64,000 nt of DNA from Polytrichum commune. Taxonomy: Eukaryota > Streptophyta > Polytrichopsida > Polytrichales > Polytrichaceae. A model generated the notes under the pieces. The model had not been told where the DNA came from. It saw only the letters and a list, made by a program, of their open reading frames with translations, and made no database searches. Both the position numbers and the translations under genes were made by a program. The stretch spans positions 27,639,501 to 27,703,500 of the forward strand of contig OX485805.1 of assembly GCA_950295325.1 (NCBI GenBank). Direction: 5' to 3'. Below, in pieces: positions 35,771-45,612 of this stretch (the first letter of the stretch is position 1; the number at the start of each line of letters is the position of its first letter).

Positions 35771-37119
35771 TCAAGAAGTCTTCGTGGTGGCCTCCATGAA
35801 GTTGATACTTGACGAACCATTGCACATGGCTTTGCGGCTCCGCATACACGCTTCATATCTAACTTACCCCAAGGGCTTTCCACATTGCCCAAAGTCGACA
35901 AACTCTACAACAAATGGAAGCTAATAGTAAATGAGACACTCACTCCGTCATAAATGGGATACAAGATATGTTACTTAAATTCTACATGCTTCAATTAAGG
36001 AGTGAATACACCTAGAAACATGAGTTTGCAAAAGAATTAAGTAGGAACGTAACCCAAAGTTATCCAATAACGTCATCCGGACGGCTAGGATGTAGAATTT
36101 GGCCATGCTTTCCTATGGTTGTGCATTGAATTGGTGTGCGATTCACTCAAGACTTTCAATGTGCAACATCATATCTTAGTCAGTTAGAAAGCACCAACAA
36201 CAATTCAATGTAAGATAAGGTCGATAAACTAGCGACAATGCAATCTTACCCACATCATGTCATGTTTTGTAAATGGTAGAGTGTATGTGATCAAATTATT
36301 CAATCATGCACAAACTGAAGCAAATAATTATAATCCAAGCTCTGAAAGCTAAAGATCACACACTAAGAAATGAATCATGTATCTTAACTTCTAATGAATT
36401 AAAGTATTCCGATGCACTATTGATTTGGACATGCATTGTTGAAACGATGAAACATATAACATCAAGTTGATCTTGGAGGTACGTGAAAATTTTAACCTGC
36501 ACATGTTTTAGAACCTATCCTTGTTTATAGCTCTCCCCCAAGTCTTATCTTAAGAGTGGGAGTTAACTAAGGCTCTAGACATCTGTATCTAGTTTCTTAC
36601 AAGAATTTATAAAATTTCGAAAGTTGACTTAGTTTCATCCACTTTAGTTGTCTAGTTTCCACATTCATCTGCATACATTCATCTAGGGACAAACTTATGG
36701 CCCAAAACAAAAAGCAAACTGAGAGCTCAACTCTTGGGCAGAGCCAATTGAACAATCCCGATGAACATCAGACAATACCCCTAGAAATGCATCCAACCAC
36801 ATAAACATTCATCCATCATCGGTATAATTCATCCATCTGTTTTCTAAGCAGGTCTGAGGCGTCGGCATGCTTCTTCGCCATAGTCACCCAACGATTGCGA
36901 AGCTTCTGTGGTTTCTGTACTTTCGGAAGCCAGAAATCATGTCCTACTGACCGTCCCTGGAATTGATTCACGAGATGAGTGACACAAGAAGACTTATGTC
37001 AGGAATTTCTGGAATTCCGGAAAGCTTCAGCGTACTCGTGTTTTTGGTTCTACAGAGATAGGGTTTAACAGGGAGTTGATTGGATTGAGAAATGCGGTCG
37101 TGACCGCCAGGGGCTCAAC
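35771..37119. other. MED32 upstream region, with a possible divergent short ORF
   Basis: No gene is certain. On the minus strand, from an ATTCCAG acceptor at about 36960 to a stop at 36816, 47 codons are open (FWLPKVQKPQKLRNRWVTM), with ATGGCGAAGAAG inside. This may be the tail of an overlapping transcript or chance. Confidence 0.25.
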
Positions 37120-38709
37120 ATGGACCATTTAGTGCAGAACCTCCAGAATGCTTATTTAGTAAGGATTCTAATCTTTCTCTCTCAAAGCTCTCAAATGGAA
37201 TTTTGGTTGGCACATGTATTGCACGACCTATGTGTTGCGTTTTTGCGGTAGTCATGATGTCGACCTCGAGCTGATGGAGATGTGTGTTCGTTCCTACAGG
37301 CGCTGATTAGTGCGGCTTCGACCGTCTTGGAGGCAAAGGATTCTTCCGATGTCATGTAAGCAGTTTAATTTAACTGTTGATATGTTTTTTGTCGATCCTC
37401 ATCTCTTGCTGCTTTGGGAATGATTCTTTATTAGTTCCTTTTTGTTGATGCAAAGAATAATAAGGTTTAAAGCCTCCGAGAGTCACATTCTGAATGCGAA
37501 TGTGTTCAGGAGGTCAGCAAAGACTGATGCCGGATTGGAGCTCTTTTACAACAACCTGCAGTTGTTCCATACTGCTTGTGACCAGACTCAAGAATTTGTG
37601 GTGCCAATCTGAACTCCACTTCTATTTTTCCATATGGAATTTCTGTCAGTTTGTTTGTGTCACCATTATAGGTATTGCAACTGAGGGATAGCATGCCATG
37701 TTTCCAGAAACATAGTATAAAATTTCCTTTTGTGTCACACTTTCTATTCATATTCAATTTACAGCTATGTATTTCTGGAAACCGTCTTTTAGTCTCTTTT
37801 TGCCTCTGGCTGCTTGTGAAATTGTAGCACACAACATTTGCTGAGCCCCAGTGTATTTCTTACATGACAAGTTTGAACTGCAAGGATTCCACTTGGATTG
37901 TTAGGGCTTGAGAGGAAACTTGTCACATCTCAGAGTCATCATGTGCTCATGTGAGGCATCAAATGAGGGGCACTTTACACAAGAGCTTGATGGTTGTGAC
38001 ATTTGAAATTTAAAATCTCACATTGGTGGCAAATGCGGAGACCGCCCCACTTCACTTTACACTAGGGCCTAAGGGGCCAAGGAAGTTTGAATGGATAAAA
38101 GACCTATATGGAGTTCTACATGGCATGCAATGGATGATGTTTGTGATCTATTGGATTCTGTGTCGAGGTGGGTCTAACACAAAACCGGGAGACTATGACA
38201 ACCTGTGGTATAGTATAACTTATTGTATAGAAGGACCCACATGAATAGGATAGTAATGAAATGGCATTTGGTTGAGAGCCCAGTCACATATGTTGTTACA
38301 CTATACTTGAAGGCCTGTGACCACACAAAATTCAATTTCAATTTTTCATGGTATGGCCTTTGGATGAGTTTCAAGGTCCCTCACCACTTTATGGTCACGG
38401 CCCTTGGCCATTGTGTAGATTGGCCCTCAGTTAACGGGTTTGTGGTTGTTCTCATAGGAATCTCTGAGGCTGAGAATCGGATCGGAGTGCCTGGTAGACG
38501 AAGCAACAGGGCCATTGACAGCCAAAAATGCAAAATCAGATGTCTGGGGGAATGGAGTACCGGTACCCTCGTTAAGTGCATTGCGGTTAGAGCAAATGAG
38601 TAAAGCAGTGAGATGGCTTGTATTAGAATTACAACCAGGGGCACAAGCAGCGACTTCGCGACCAAAAGAACAGGGAGACATGCGGACTGAAGAGGATGCA
38701 AATCAATGA
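37120..38709 (+). CDS. MED32: Mediator complex subunit 32 (MED32), four exons
   Basis: Tail-module subunit of the plant Mediator complex, which links transcription factors to RNA polymerase II. Exons are 37120-37158, 37300-37355, 37510-37600 and 38458-38709, which join in frame to 145 residues. That is close to the roughly 150 residues known for the family. Exon 1 gives MDHLVQNLQNAYL, exon 2 ISAASTVLEAKDSS, exon 3 LFHTACDQTQEFV. Exon 4 gives ESLRLRIGSECLVDEATGPL and LEQMSKAVRWLVLELQ, the family's signature. Donors 1 and 2 are GTAAGG and GTAAGC; donor 3 (GTG|GTGCCA) is weak. Intron 3 (857 bp) contains a 460-bp family C MITE, ending only 30 bp before the acceptor. The ATG context CAACATGG is good. 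Identification is confident from the exon 4 motif and length; exon 1 is supported by its start and phase. Confidence 0.88.
37967..38426 (-). mobile_element. Family C MITE, copy 2, inside MED32 intron 3
   Basis: Ends GGGGCACTTTACACAAGAGC and ATTGTGTAGATTGGCCC. The interior is the reverse complement of copy 1 (for example GGTTGAGAGCCCAGTCACAT). More diverged than copies at 35.3, 57.2 and 62.5 kb, so older. No clean target duplication. Confidence 0.7.
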
Positions 38710-40130
38710 TTGTGAATACAGGTTGAACAAACTTACAAGTCTAATTTGTTAAGCTACTCTGCCCTCTAGGTTCTTGACGGGTATCAAGTAGGGGTAAGTG
38801 CAATGGTCTCCTTGATCCTACCACTAGGGTGTGAAGTTACTGAAAATATTTTTGAAACATACCACTAGATAGTGCCTTGAGGAAGCCATGACCATCTAAA
38901 GACCATTATTGAAGAGAAAATTGCAAGGTCTGTGAATGGTATTTAGCGAGACCTCTGCTTAAAGCTGGATTGGGAAAAGATCTCAAGGGTAAGTTCTGTC
39001 ACTCGTTGGAAATGTTTTATGTAATGTGTGAGTATCCTCTGCGGTTGTTCATAATGCTTGGATTGTTATTATGTGTTGTGAGTTTCTAAGCCAAATTGCA
39101 GTTCAGTGGACAAGTAGAGGTGGTATCATACCACTGCATATATGGGACTGGTATCAAGTGCATTCAATATTATACCCTACCCAAGTTGTGAAACACATAA
39201 GGCTCACATACCTTACATTAAGGTCAGCTCTGAAAGTTTTAAGTTTCTTGTGTGCAACTAAAGGGTTCTCTAGTCTTGGAGTGTAAAAGGTTTGATAAGT
39301 GCTCAGGGCTTCTCAGATGAAATATTCATTGGGCACCAAGAATACTGGCTCATACTTGAGCACAATCTAGCCTTTCTTTCTGGTAATAGTGCAGCTTTAA
39401 ATTTGTTGGGTACCCTGTGGAAACTTGATTCATTAGCACTAGTACCCCTCTACTATGAAAACAAGATTTAGTAAGAGGGGAAAAAGGACAAGTAAACCAT
39501 GTAATGACTAAAGGAAAGGATCCCTGGCCACATGGCTCAAGTGCAACCTTGTGGTTGCACTAGTGCAATGGAGATGCCTTCTTGAAGAAAGTTGCTCTCT
39601 TATAATTGTGCACACAACTGCTTCCATTTTCTCAAGTATCAAAATGTTGTTTTGGCTAACCTTATTGATGGCCTCCTCCTATTCTCGTGCATCTGAGTGT
39701 TACCTACTTGAACACGTATGGTCAAGTTCACCTACAAGTGGTGTTTCAAATGAATGGTTCTTTGATCAAGAATGTGAGATCCTTTACAAGATGCATGCAA
39801 ATTTTGGTTATGAAAATTTATGATAGCAAGAAGTTGAATAGCAGGCCACGTATCTCCACTCTTGTGTGTGTGCCTTTTGGGTCACCAATTTCTTCAATTG
39901 CAACATGAGAGGTTTCCAAAAATGTGCAAATCAAATGAAACAGTTATAGTGTGAGTTTTTGCCATGAAGTAAAATAGAAGAAAAACAATCATATTGCCAT
40001 ATCACTGAACGAAATTGAAGAGGATATAGGACAATTACCATTACTAGTTTGTTGTGCATTCCTAAGCAGAGGTTGGACATAGAAAGAAACACTTCACAGC
40101 ACAAGTAGGTCCATCCTTTGTATTGACGGA
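38710..40130. other. Intergenic region between MED32 and the WD40 gene
   Basis: Presumably the MED32 3' UTR followed by spacer. No ORF with recognisable motifs and no transposon termini seen. Confidence 0.4.
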
Positions 40131-40630
40131 GCTTTGGCAGAGGTGGGATGGGGGTGGATGAAAATATGTGGATGAACAAAGTCGGAAGGTGGAGAGTTTG
40201 ATTCCAAAGAACTTAATAGTTGGGAGTGGTGGAGCTTTGGCGTGGATGACAATTTACGGAAACGGACTAGATAACCAACGAGAGTAGAGTGGATAACAAG
40301 CCGTGAGAGTGGCGAGTCATTTCACCTACTTGAACTGACAATTAGTCAAAACTGATGAGATTATGGGCAAAATATGAAAATTGTGGATGATTTCGTAACT
40401 ATGGATGATAGAATGCAACGAGTTATGATAACCTTTGTGCTCTTGGATGAACAATCGGTTATGTAAGGTGAAAAAAAGCTTAGTTGGGAGTGAACGTAGC
40501 TTTGGCAGAGGCACAGTGAGACGGATGTGGATGGAGAGCTAATGGATGAACAGAAACGGAGGGTTAGAGAGTCCGATTGCAAAGAACTTGAGAGTTGAGA
40601 GGGACTCCGGTTTGGCAGAGGCAGAGTGGC
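40131..40630 (+). promoter_or_regulatory. Upstream region of the WD40 gene with a duplicated leader block
   Basis: A block of about 120 bp occurs at 40131-40250 and again at 40498-40630. Shared landmarks are GCTTTGGCAGAGG, GGATGAAC(A)AA, a purine-rich AGAG stretch, and CCAAAGAACTT/GCAAAGAACTTGAGAGTTG. The second copy ends at the start codon, so the 5' UTR sequence is repeated 370 bp upstream. No TATA box is evident. Confidence 0.5.
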
Positions 40631-40631
40631 G

Positions 40632-42008
40632 ATGGCGGAGGAGGACGTCGCAAGCTCTGCCCTCGCGGGGGAGAGCGTCGTCATCGGAGCTCCTGGAGGA
40701 GGAGGAAGCGGATTACTTCTCGCCCTCATTGTAGCCATCTTCGCAGGCCTGTTCACCGTCCTCTTCATCGCGCTTCAGAAAAAGAAGAAGCCAATTCCAA
40801 CAACAGACGACTCCGAGCCTCACTCCACCCCAAACCCTAAACCTACTACATCCAACAAGAATCGCGGTTCTAACCCTAAGCAGCGATCACTCGCAGCGGA
40901 GAAGGCACACCCTCACCACCACCACCATCACCTGGAGCTCAACACATTGAAAGGCCACGCGGACGCGGTGACGGGGATCGCATTCACATCGAATGGCCGG
41001 GGGTTAGCAACAGCATGCGGCGATCGAATTGTGCGTGTATTCAAGTTGGACGATGCGTCAAGCAAGAGCTTTAAATTCCTCCGTATTAATCTTCCAAGCG
41101 GGAGTAGCTGCCCTACCGCGGTGGTATTTGGCGAGGGTGCTTCTCAATTGGTTGTTGCCACGCAGGATCTTTCTGGAACAGGGCTATGTATGTATGCATC
41201 GGCAGGAGGGCAGGCAGCCGCAGCTGCTAAAGAACAGGGGAAGCTTCCATTGCCAGATGTTAAGTGGGAATTGAAGAATGTGCATAACAAGAAGGGGATT
41301 GTTTCCTTAATGGGAGCACCATCAACTTATGGAAGTGGCAATGGGGGAGTTCTTGTGGTGTCGTCCTCCGAGGGTACAGACATCAAATTGTGGATTGCTG
41401 AGAGCGGGAAGTGTGTAGGCACTGTAGATACGAATCAGTTGAAGAACACCATGGCTACGCTTTCTCCGAACGCACGGTTCTTAGCCGCAGCAGCTTTTAC
41501 AGCTGACGTCAAGGTATGGGAGGTTGTGTATGGCAAGGATAATCAAGTGAAGGAGGTTACGAAGGTGATGCAATTGAAAGGTCATAAGAGTGCGGTTACG
41601 TGGCTGGATTTTACATGGGACTCTGAGCGGATTGTGACTGCATCGAAAGACGGGACGATCCGAATTTGGAATATCAATGTGAGGTACCACTTGGATGAGG
41701 ATCCTAAGTGCTTGAAGGTCATCCAGATTCCACTTCTTGATGCGAAAGGCGCTCCAGCTCATTATGATAGGCTTGCTATTTCGCCTGATAACCGTATCCT
41801 GGCTGTGATACACGGCACCACTCTTCAGTGGTTGGAATTAGAGACAGGTGAAGTTCTGGATACTGCCGAAAATGCACATGATGGTGAGATTACTTGCCTT
41901 GTTTGGGCTCCGCAGCCCCTCCCGACGGAACGCGGTAAGGCAACAATTTTGGCAACAGCAAGTGTGGACAAGAAAGTGAAATTGTGGTACCCGCCATCAT
42001 CGTCATAA
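40632..42008 (+). CDS. TBL2: TBL2-like WD40-repeat protein with an N-terminal membrane anchor
   Basis: Single exon, 458 residues. The start is the ATG at 40632 in the context GGCGATGGCGG; a GTG two codons upstream is not used. Residues 28-48 (LLLALIVAIFAGLFTVLFIAL) form one transmembrane helix followed by KKKK, placing the rest in the cytosol. A linker with six consecutive His (95-100) leads to WD40 repeats from about residue 103. Visible blades include LKGHADAVTGIAF, GHKSAVTWLDFTWDSERIVT with DGTIRIWNI, and a last blade ILATASVDKKVKLWY. This order matches transducin beta-like protein 2, which in animals is an ER-membrane protein of the PERK/translation-control pathway; its plant role is not established. 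The codon pattern is GC-richer than the flanks, the frame is intact, and the gene is probably functional. Confidence 0.88.
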   Translation: MAEEDVASSALAGESVVIGAPGGGGSGLLLALIVAIFAGLFTVLFIALQKKKKPIPTTDDSEPHSTPNPKPTTSNKNRGSNPKQRSLAAEKAHPHHHHHHLELNTLKGHADAVTGIAFTSNGRGLATACGDRIVRVFKLDDASSKSFKFLRINLPSGSSCPTAVVFGEGASQLVVATQDLSGTGLCMYASAGGQAAAAAKEQGKLPLPDVKWELKNVHNKKGIVSLMGAPSTYGSGNGGVLVVSSSEGTDIKLWIAESGKCVGTVDTNQLKNTMATLSPNARFLAAAAFTADVKVWEVVYGKDNQVKEVTKVMQLKGHKSAVTWLDFTWDSERIVTASKDGTIRIWNINVRYHLDEDPKCLKVIQIPLLDAKGAPAHYDRLAISPDNRILAVIHGTTLQWLELETGEVLDTAENAHDGEITCLVWAPQPLPTERGKATILATASVDKKVKLWYPPSSS

Positions 42009-42017
42009 GCAAAGGCC

Positions 42018-42047
42018 TTCTTCTTCTTCTTCTTCTTCTTCTTCTTC
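42018..42047 (+). repeat. (TTC)10 microsatellite in the 3' UTR
   Basis: An uninterrupted TTC/CTT run begins ten bases after the stop codon of the WD40 gene. Confidence 0.9.
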
Positions 42048-42154
42048 ACAAGTAGGTGTTTTATTTCCGATCAGGTAGTGTCAGCGGCTTTTCCCTCACG
42101 AAGAGTAGGTCTATCACATTGTAAAGCAGTGAAAGTTGTCAGCAACAATGACCA

Positions 42155-42810
42155 TTGTTCTCCAATTTTACCCATGGGTTTGCTTTATGTTTTCAGATAT
42201 CATGCGAATTTTAAAGAGCATTTCCATACACTGGGAGGTTGTGCACTTGGATGACACCCATCCCACAGAGGCTACTTCTGCAAGTAGGAATTGTTAGACA
42301 GGGTTATATTTACCACTCCTTGGCAAGGGTTTATTGTGATTAGGCACTTGTCCCTATCATGCTTTGATTAAGCGTTGATAAAGCATTGTGTCTGAATTAT
42401 ATTTGCATCTCTCAAGTATCAATAGGCGAGTGCTCTTGATATCTTATTGTTGTGGGTCAAGTCTTCATTTGGAACCTCTCCTCACCATTGTTTTATCCAA
42501 CTTGCCCATGGGTTTCCATCATTTTCTCAGATATGTGAATTTCAAAGAGCATTTGCATACACAGGGAGGTTGTGCACTTGGATGACACATATCTTACAGA
42601 GATTACTTCTTCAAGTAGGAATTATTAGATAGGGTTATTTGCTACTTCACAGTTGGGGCTTACTGTGGGTAGGCACTTGTCCTTAATCATGGACTAGGCA
42701 CGGATTAAGCAGTGTGTTTGAATCATACTTGCAACTTCTCGAGTATCGATGGTGGGTGCCCTTGATATGTTATTGTCGTTGTTCAAGTCTTCATGTGGAC
42801 CTTCTACTGA
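42155..42810. repeat. Tandem duplication, unit about 330 bp, downstream of the WD40 gene
   Basis: The units start near 42159 and 42497. Shared landmarks in order are CCCATGGGTTT, GGGAGGTTGTGCACTTGGAT, TTCTGCAAGTAGGAATTGTT/TTCTTCAAGTAGGAATTATT, TAGGCACTTGTCC, and CAAGTCTTCAT(T/G)TGGA. It could lie in the transcript's 3' UTR. Confidence 0.75.
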
Positions 42811-44265
42811 AAAAAAAAGTCTTCTTCATTATTGGCCTCAACAATGTACCTGGGGTTTAGGTTTAGGGTTTGCAGAATATCAGCTCCCATAAATCTTTCT
42901 ATGTGGTCAGATTTTGGAGGGAGTTTCTCAACAGCTTGTGATTTTATTTGCAGAGATGTACACAGAAAATATCTCCTGTATGAGCGTCTGGTGAGAAGCT
43001 AGTCATGCATCCCTAATATACCTGGCATGAACAATCTGGTGCTGTGGTATATCTTGGTCCAAACTGCGTAGTGCTGGGTGGGAAGGTGATTGCAACGAGT
43101 CTCTGAAGTTTGCACTGACAATTTTGGGTTCGAGTGAAGATGACATTGTCAGGGATGCCATTTAAGCCTGGTCACTAAGACTTGAGGGAGGAGGCAAGCT
43201 CTGTTGCCCACAGTAAGTCTCAACTATCTCTAGCAAATTTGGCGATTTGATCACCTAGGACGATCAGGATGAAAGGGTTCACAAGCAGCTAGTTGATGGG
43301 AAGTGAAAGTGGGCTTGATGCATTAACTTAGATATACCTCTGCAACAGATTTTGACTAAATATAGACCTATTTATGGCTCCTAATTTAGCCTTATTGGTC
43401 AAATAAGTGCTGCAAAGCTTATCCTAAGGCAACAGAAGTTTAGAACCAGTGTGGTTCCTCACACTTCTGTACCTAAGAGAAATTAGTCTTAATTGCACAG
43501 AATGTCAATCAGATTGTCCAATTCAGTCAATGTTTTGTTTTGATTGCCAACTTGGTGATTGAAGGTAGAAATTCCAGGATTGCTGAGAGCTAAAGTTCTC
43601 AATTGCAAACCCCAAGCCAAATCTGTGCTCAGACCATGCTTTCCCCTGATAACCTTAATTTGATGTGTCACCACTTTCATACCTTGCTATATCAACTTAG
43701 ATATGCCAATGTTGCCCATATTAATACTTCAAAAACCGAGTGGATCAACTGGTCGTCCTTCCAACCATGTAGGGAAACCAGGGATTTGTCTATGTCAAAC
43801 CAGAGGATTGTTCAACTTAAATCCAAGTCCAAATACATTGCTGTGAACGCATACCTTGTAGCTAAGAAGCTCACAGGGCCATTCATTAGGTAGGTTAGTT
43901 GTGACTCAATGCCATCCAAGAGGAGAGGTATGTAGGTATGTCATTGTAAAAGCCTAATAGTTCGTCTCTCTTCTCTTGCATCATATGGCTTGAGCCACAA
44001 AACTGGTCCAAAAACACAGCCAATCAGATACTTGGCAACATAGTAAAGGTGCGTGGGCCTAATGTGGTCACTCTTCTAAATTGGACACCCATATATGAGT
44101 GGTATATAGCAAGGCTTGTACTTAAGAACAGACACTAAAAAGATGCGTTATGATGAGACTGGACTATGTGTATAGATACTATTCTAGGTTCAATTGTGAA
44201 CAGAGTTGGGAGGGTGTAGGATAGGACTTTCGGACTCTTATGCACATCAGTGCTCGAATATATGA
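42811..44265. other. No gene recognised
   Basis: One plus-strand ORF at 43603-43893 ends at a good donor (CATTAG|GTAGGTT) and includes RIVQLKSKSKYIAVNAYLVA, but shows no family motif and no partner exon. Confidence 0.3.
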
Positions 44266-44793
44266 TTAGTATGCCTCATGAATGCAAGCCCTGCTTTTCT
44301 TGTAGGACTTACGTGGCATTCGCTTGCGTTTGCGAGGGGCCATGCGTTCTCTTTCGTGCTTTCTTGCTATGCTTTCCCTCCGTTCTCTCTGCCGATCAAT
44401 CCGGATGTAATTTGTGCAGGCTTCGCATCGGAACTTACGGTTGGGGTCCATTGCGCACATTGGGTTGCCTTTCACCATGGCCGAGTTCCGCCTGTGGAAG
44501 ATCGTGTACAGCTTGTATTTGGGGGCCGGGGGGTTACAGTCATAGAATGGGGTTGTGAGGCGTCTGGCCATGGAGTATTTTGGCATGTTGGAGGGCAATT
44601 TAGGGCTATACGTCGTGGGTCCAGGAAAGTCATCGATCTCAGGACTGAACCAGGTGCCATAAATGTATGCATTCCAGAAACTGTCATATGTTCCGGGCCC
44701 CGTTCCTTGTGCTTTTTGATTTGTTTTGAATTGGTGATGGACATCCTTAATTGTCCCAGGCCCAGGTGACATGGACAGGTGAAAGTTTGTCAT
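44266..44793 (-). CDS. Sperm-tail PG-rich repeat (SHIPPO/ODF3-type) protein, 175 residues
   Basis: Intact single-exon ORF with a good start (CGCAATGAC at 44793) and stop TAA at 44266. It carries repeated PG-rich motifs: SPGPG (9-13), TGPGTYDS (31-38), FPGPTTYSPKLP (56-67) followed by PKYSMARR (71-78), and NPPAPKYKL (87-95). The pattern P-G-P-x-x-Y-x(n)-P-x-Y-S-M-x-x-R is that of STPGR proteins, which in animals and flagellated protists belong to axoneme or flagellar structures. The last third is very basic (RQRER, RKRKRMPRK), unlike the repeats. A GTAAGT occurs in the frame after codon 118, so the basic tail might be intron read-through in a longer gene. The overlapping 163-codon plus-strand ORF lacks motifs and is taken as a shadow. 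Family call is fairly confident; completeness is not. Confidence 0.65.
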   Translation of the reverse strand: MTNFHLSMSPGPGTIKDVHHQFKTNQKAQGTGPGTYDSFWNAYIYGTWFSPEIDDFPGPTTYSPKLPSNMPKYSMARRLTTPFYDCNPPAPKYKLYTIFHRRNSAMVKGNPMCAMDPNRKFRCEACTNYIRIDRQRERRESIARKHERERMAPRKRKRMPRKSYKKSRACIHEAY

Positions 44794-44819
44794 TGCGGGT
44801 GGCTGAAGAGGGCGGGTGT

Positions 44820-45612
44820 TTGTGTCTGGTAATGCAAGTGCAATTCAATGCACAAGAGTAGTAGTGGGATACCTCCAAGATTGCTTTACATGAGCTGTTT
44901 GAGCTCTGTCTCGATAAGATGCGGCGGTACTTGATTTAGGGTTTGGGAAATTCCCATTAAAACTGTCAACAAAAATCTCATGGTTTGCTTGATTATTGGA
45001 TTGAACTCAAAACTCACGCATCCGCACTGTGGGAACCTTTTTTTGGCACAATGCAGCCAAAGGCTGGAAAATCAACCTCCTCATGGTTATCACAGCTGGT
45101 GTAAGAGGCTTAATATACAACCTATGCATCCAAATGCTAGAAGACTTACACTTACCATCTTTGCAAGTGAAAAAACTCGTGAAAAACATACACCAAACAT
45201 CCATAAACTACCATATCAACAACCAGTCCCTAAAATATATTGGCATACAGTAAGCCCACCCACCAAAAGGGAGGCATTACACCTTACAGGGCTACACAGA
45301 AAAACCTTGGTACTATATAAAGCTGATGGGCTCATATTCACCACCAACTTTGCATGCAAATGCAGCAATGAAGAACAAGATGATGGCAGTGTGGTAATTG
45401 CATCAAGTTGGAAAGAATTGTGAGGATGTTTGTGTGTGGTTTGATTCAAGTGCATTCAATGCACGAGAGAGGATACCTCCAATTTAACCTTACATGAGTT
45501 GTTTGAGCTTTGTCTCTAGAAGATGCAGCGGTGCTTGGTTTAGGGTTTGGAGGAATCCCAGTAAACTGCCAACAAAACCTCTTGGTACATTGGATTATTG
45601 GATTAATTTGGA
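44820..45612. repeat. Direct duplication (about 165-bp arms, 610 bp apart) upstream of the PG-rich gene
   Basis: Arms at 44820-44995 and 45428-45612 share TTCAATGCAC(A/G)AGAG, GATACCTCCAA, ATGAG(C/T)TGTTTGAGC, TTTAGGGTTTGG and GATTATTGGATT. The first arm begins about 30 bp upstream of the PG-rich start codon, so it covers its probable promoter or leader. The 147-codon plus-strand ORF in the spacer (44980-45423) has no recognised motif. Confidence 0.65.

Noticed and set aside
40626-40631. GTG start two codons before the ATG of the WD40 gene
   Set aside because: Nuclear plant genes rarely use GTG, and the ATG at 40632 has a strong context.
44278-44769. 163-codon plus-strand ORF
   Set aside because: Antisense shadow of the PG-rich ORF, whose motifs are clear on the minus strand.
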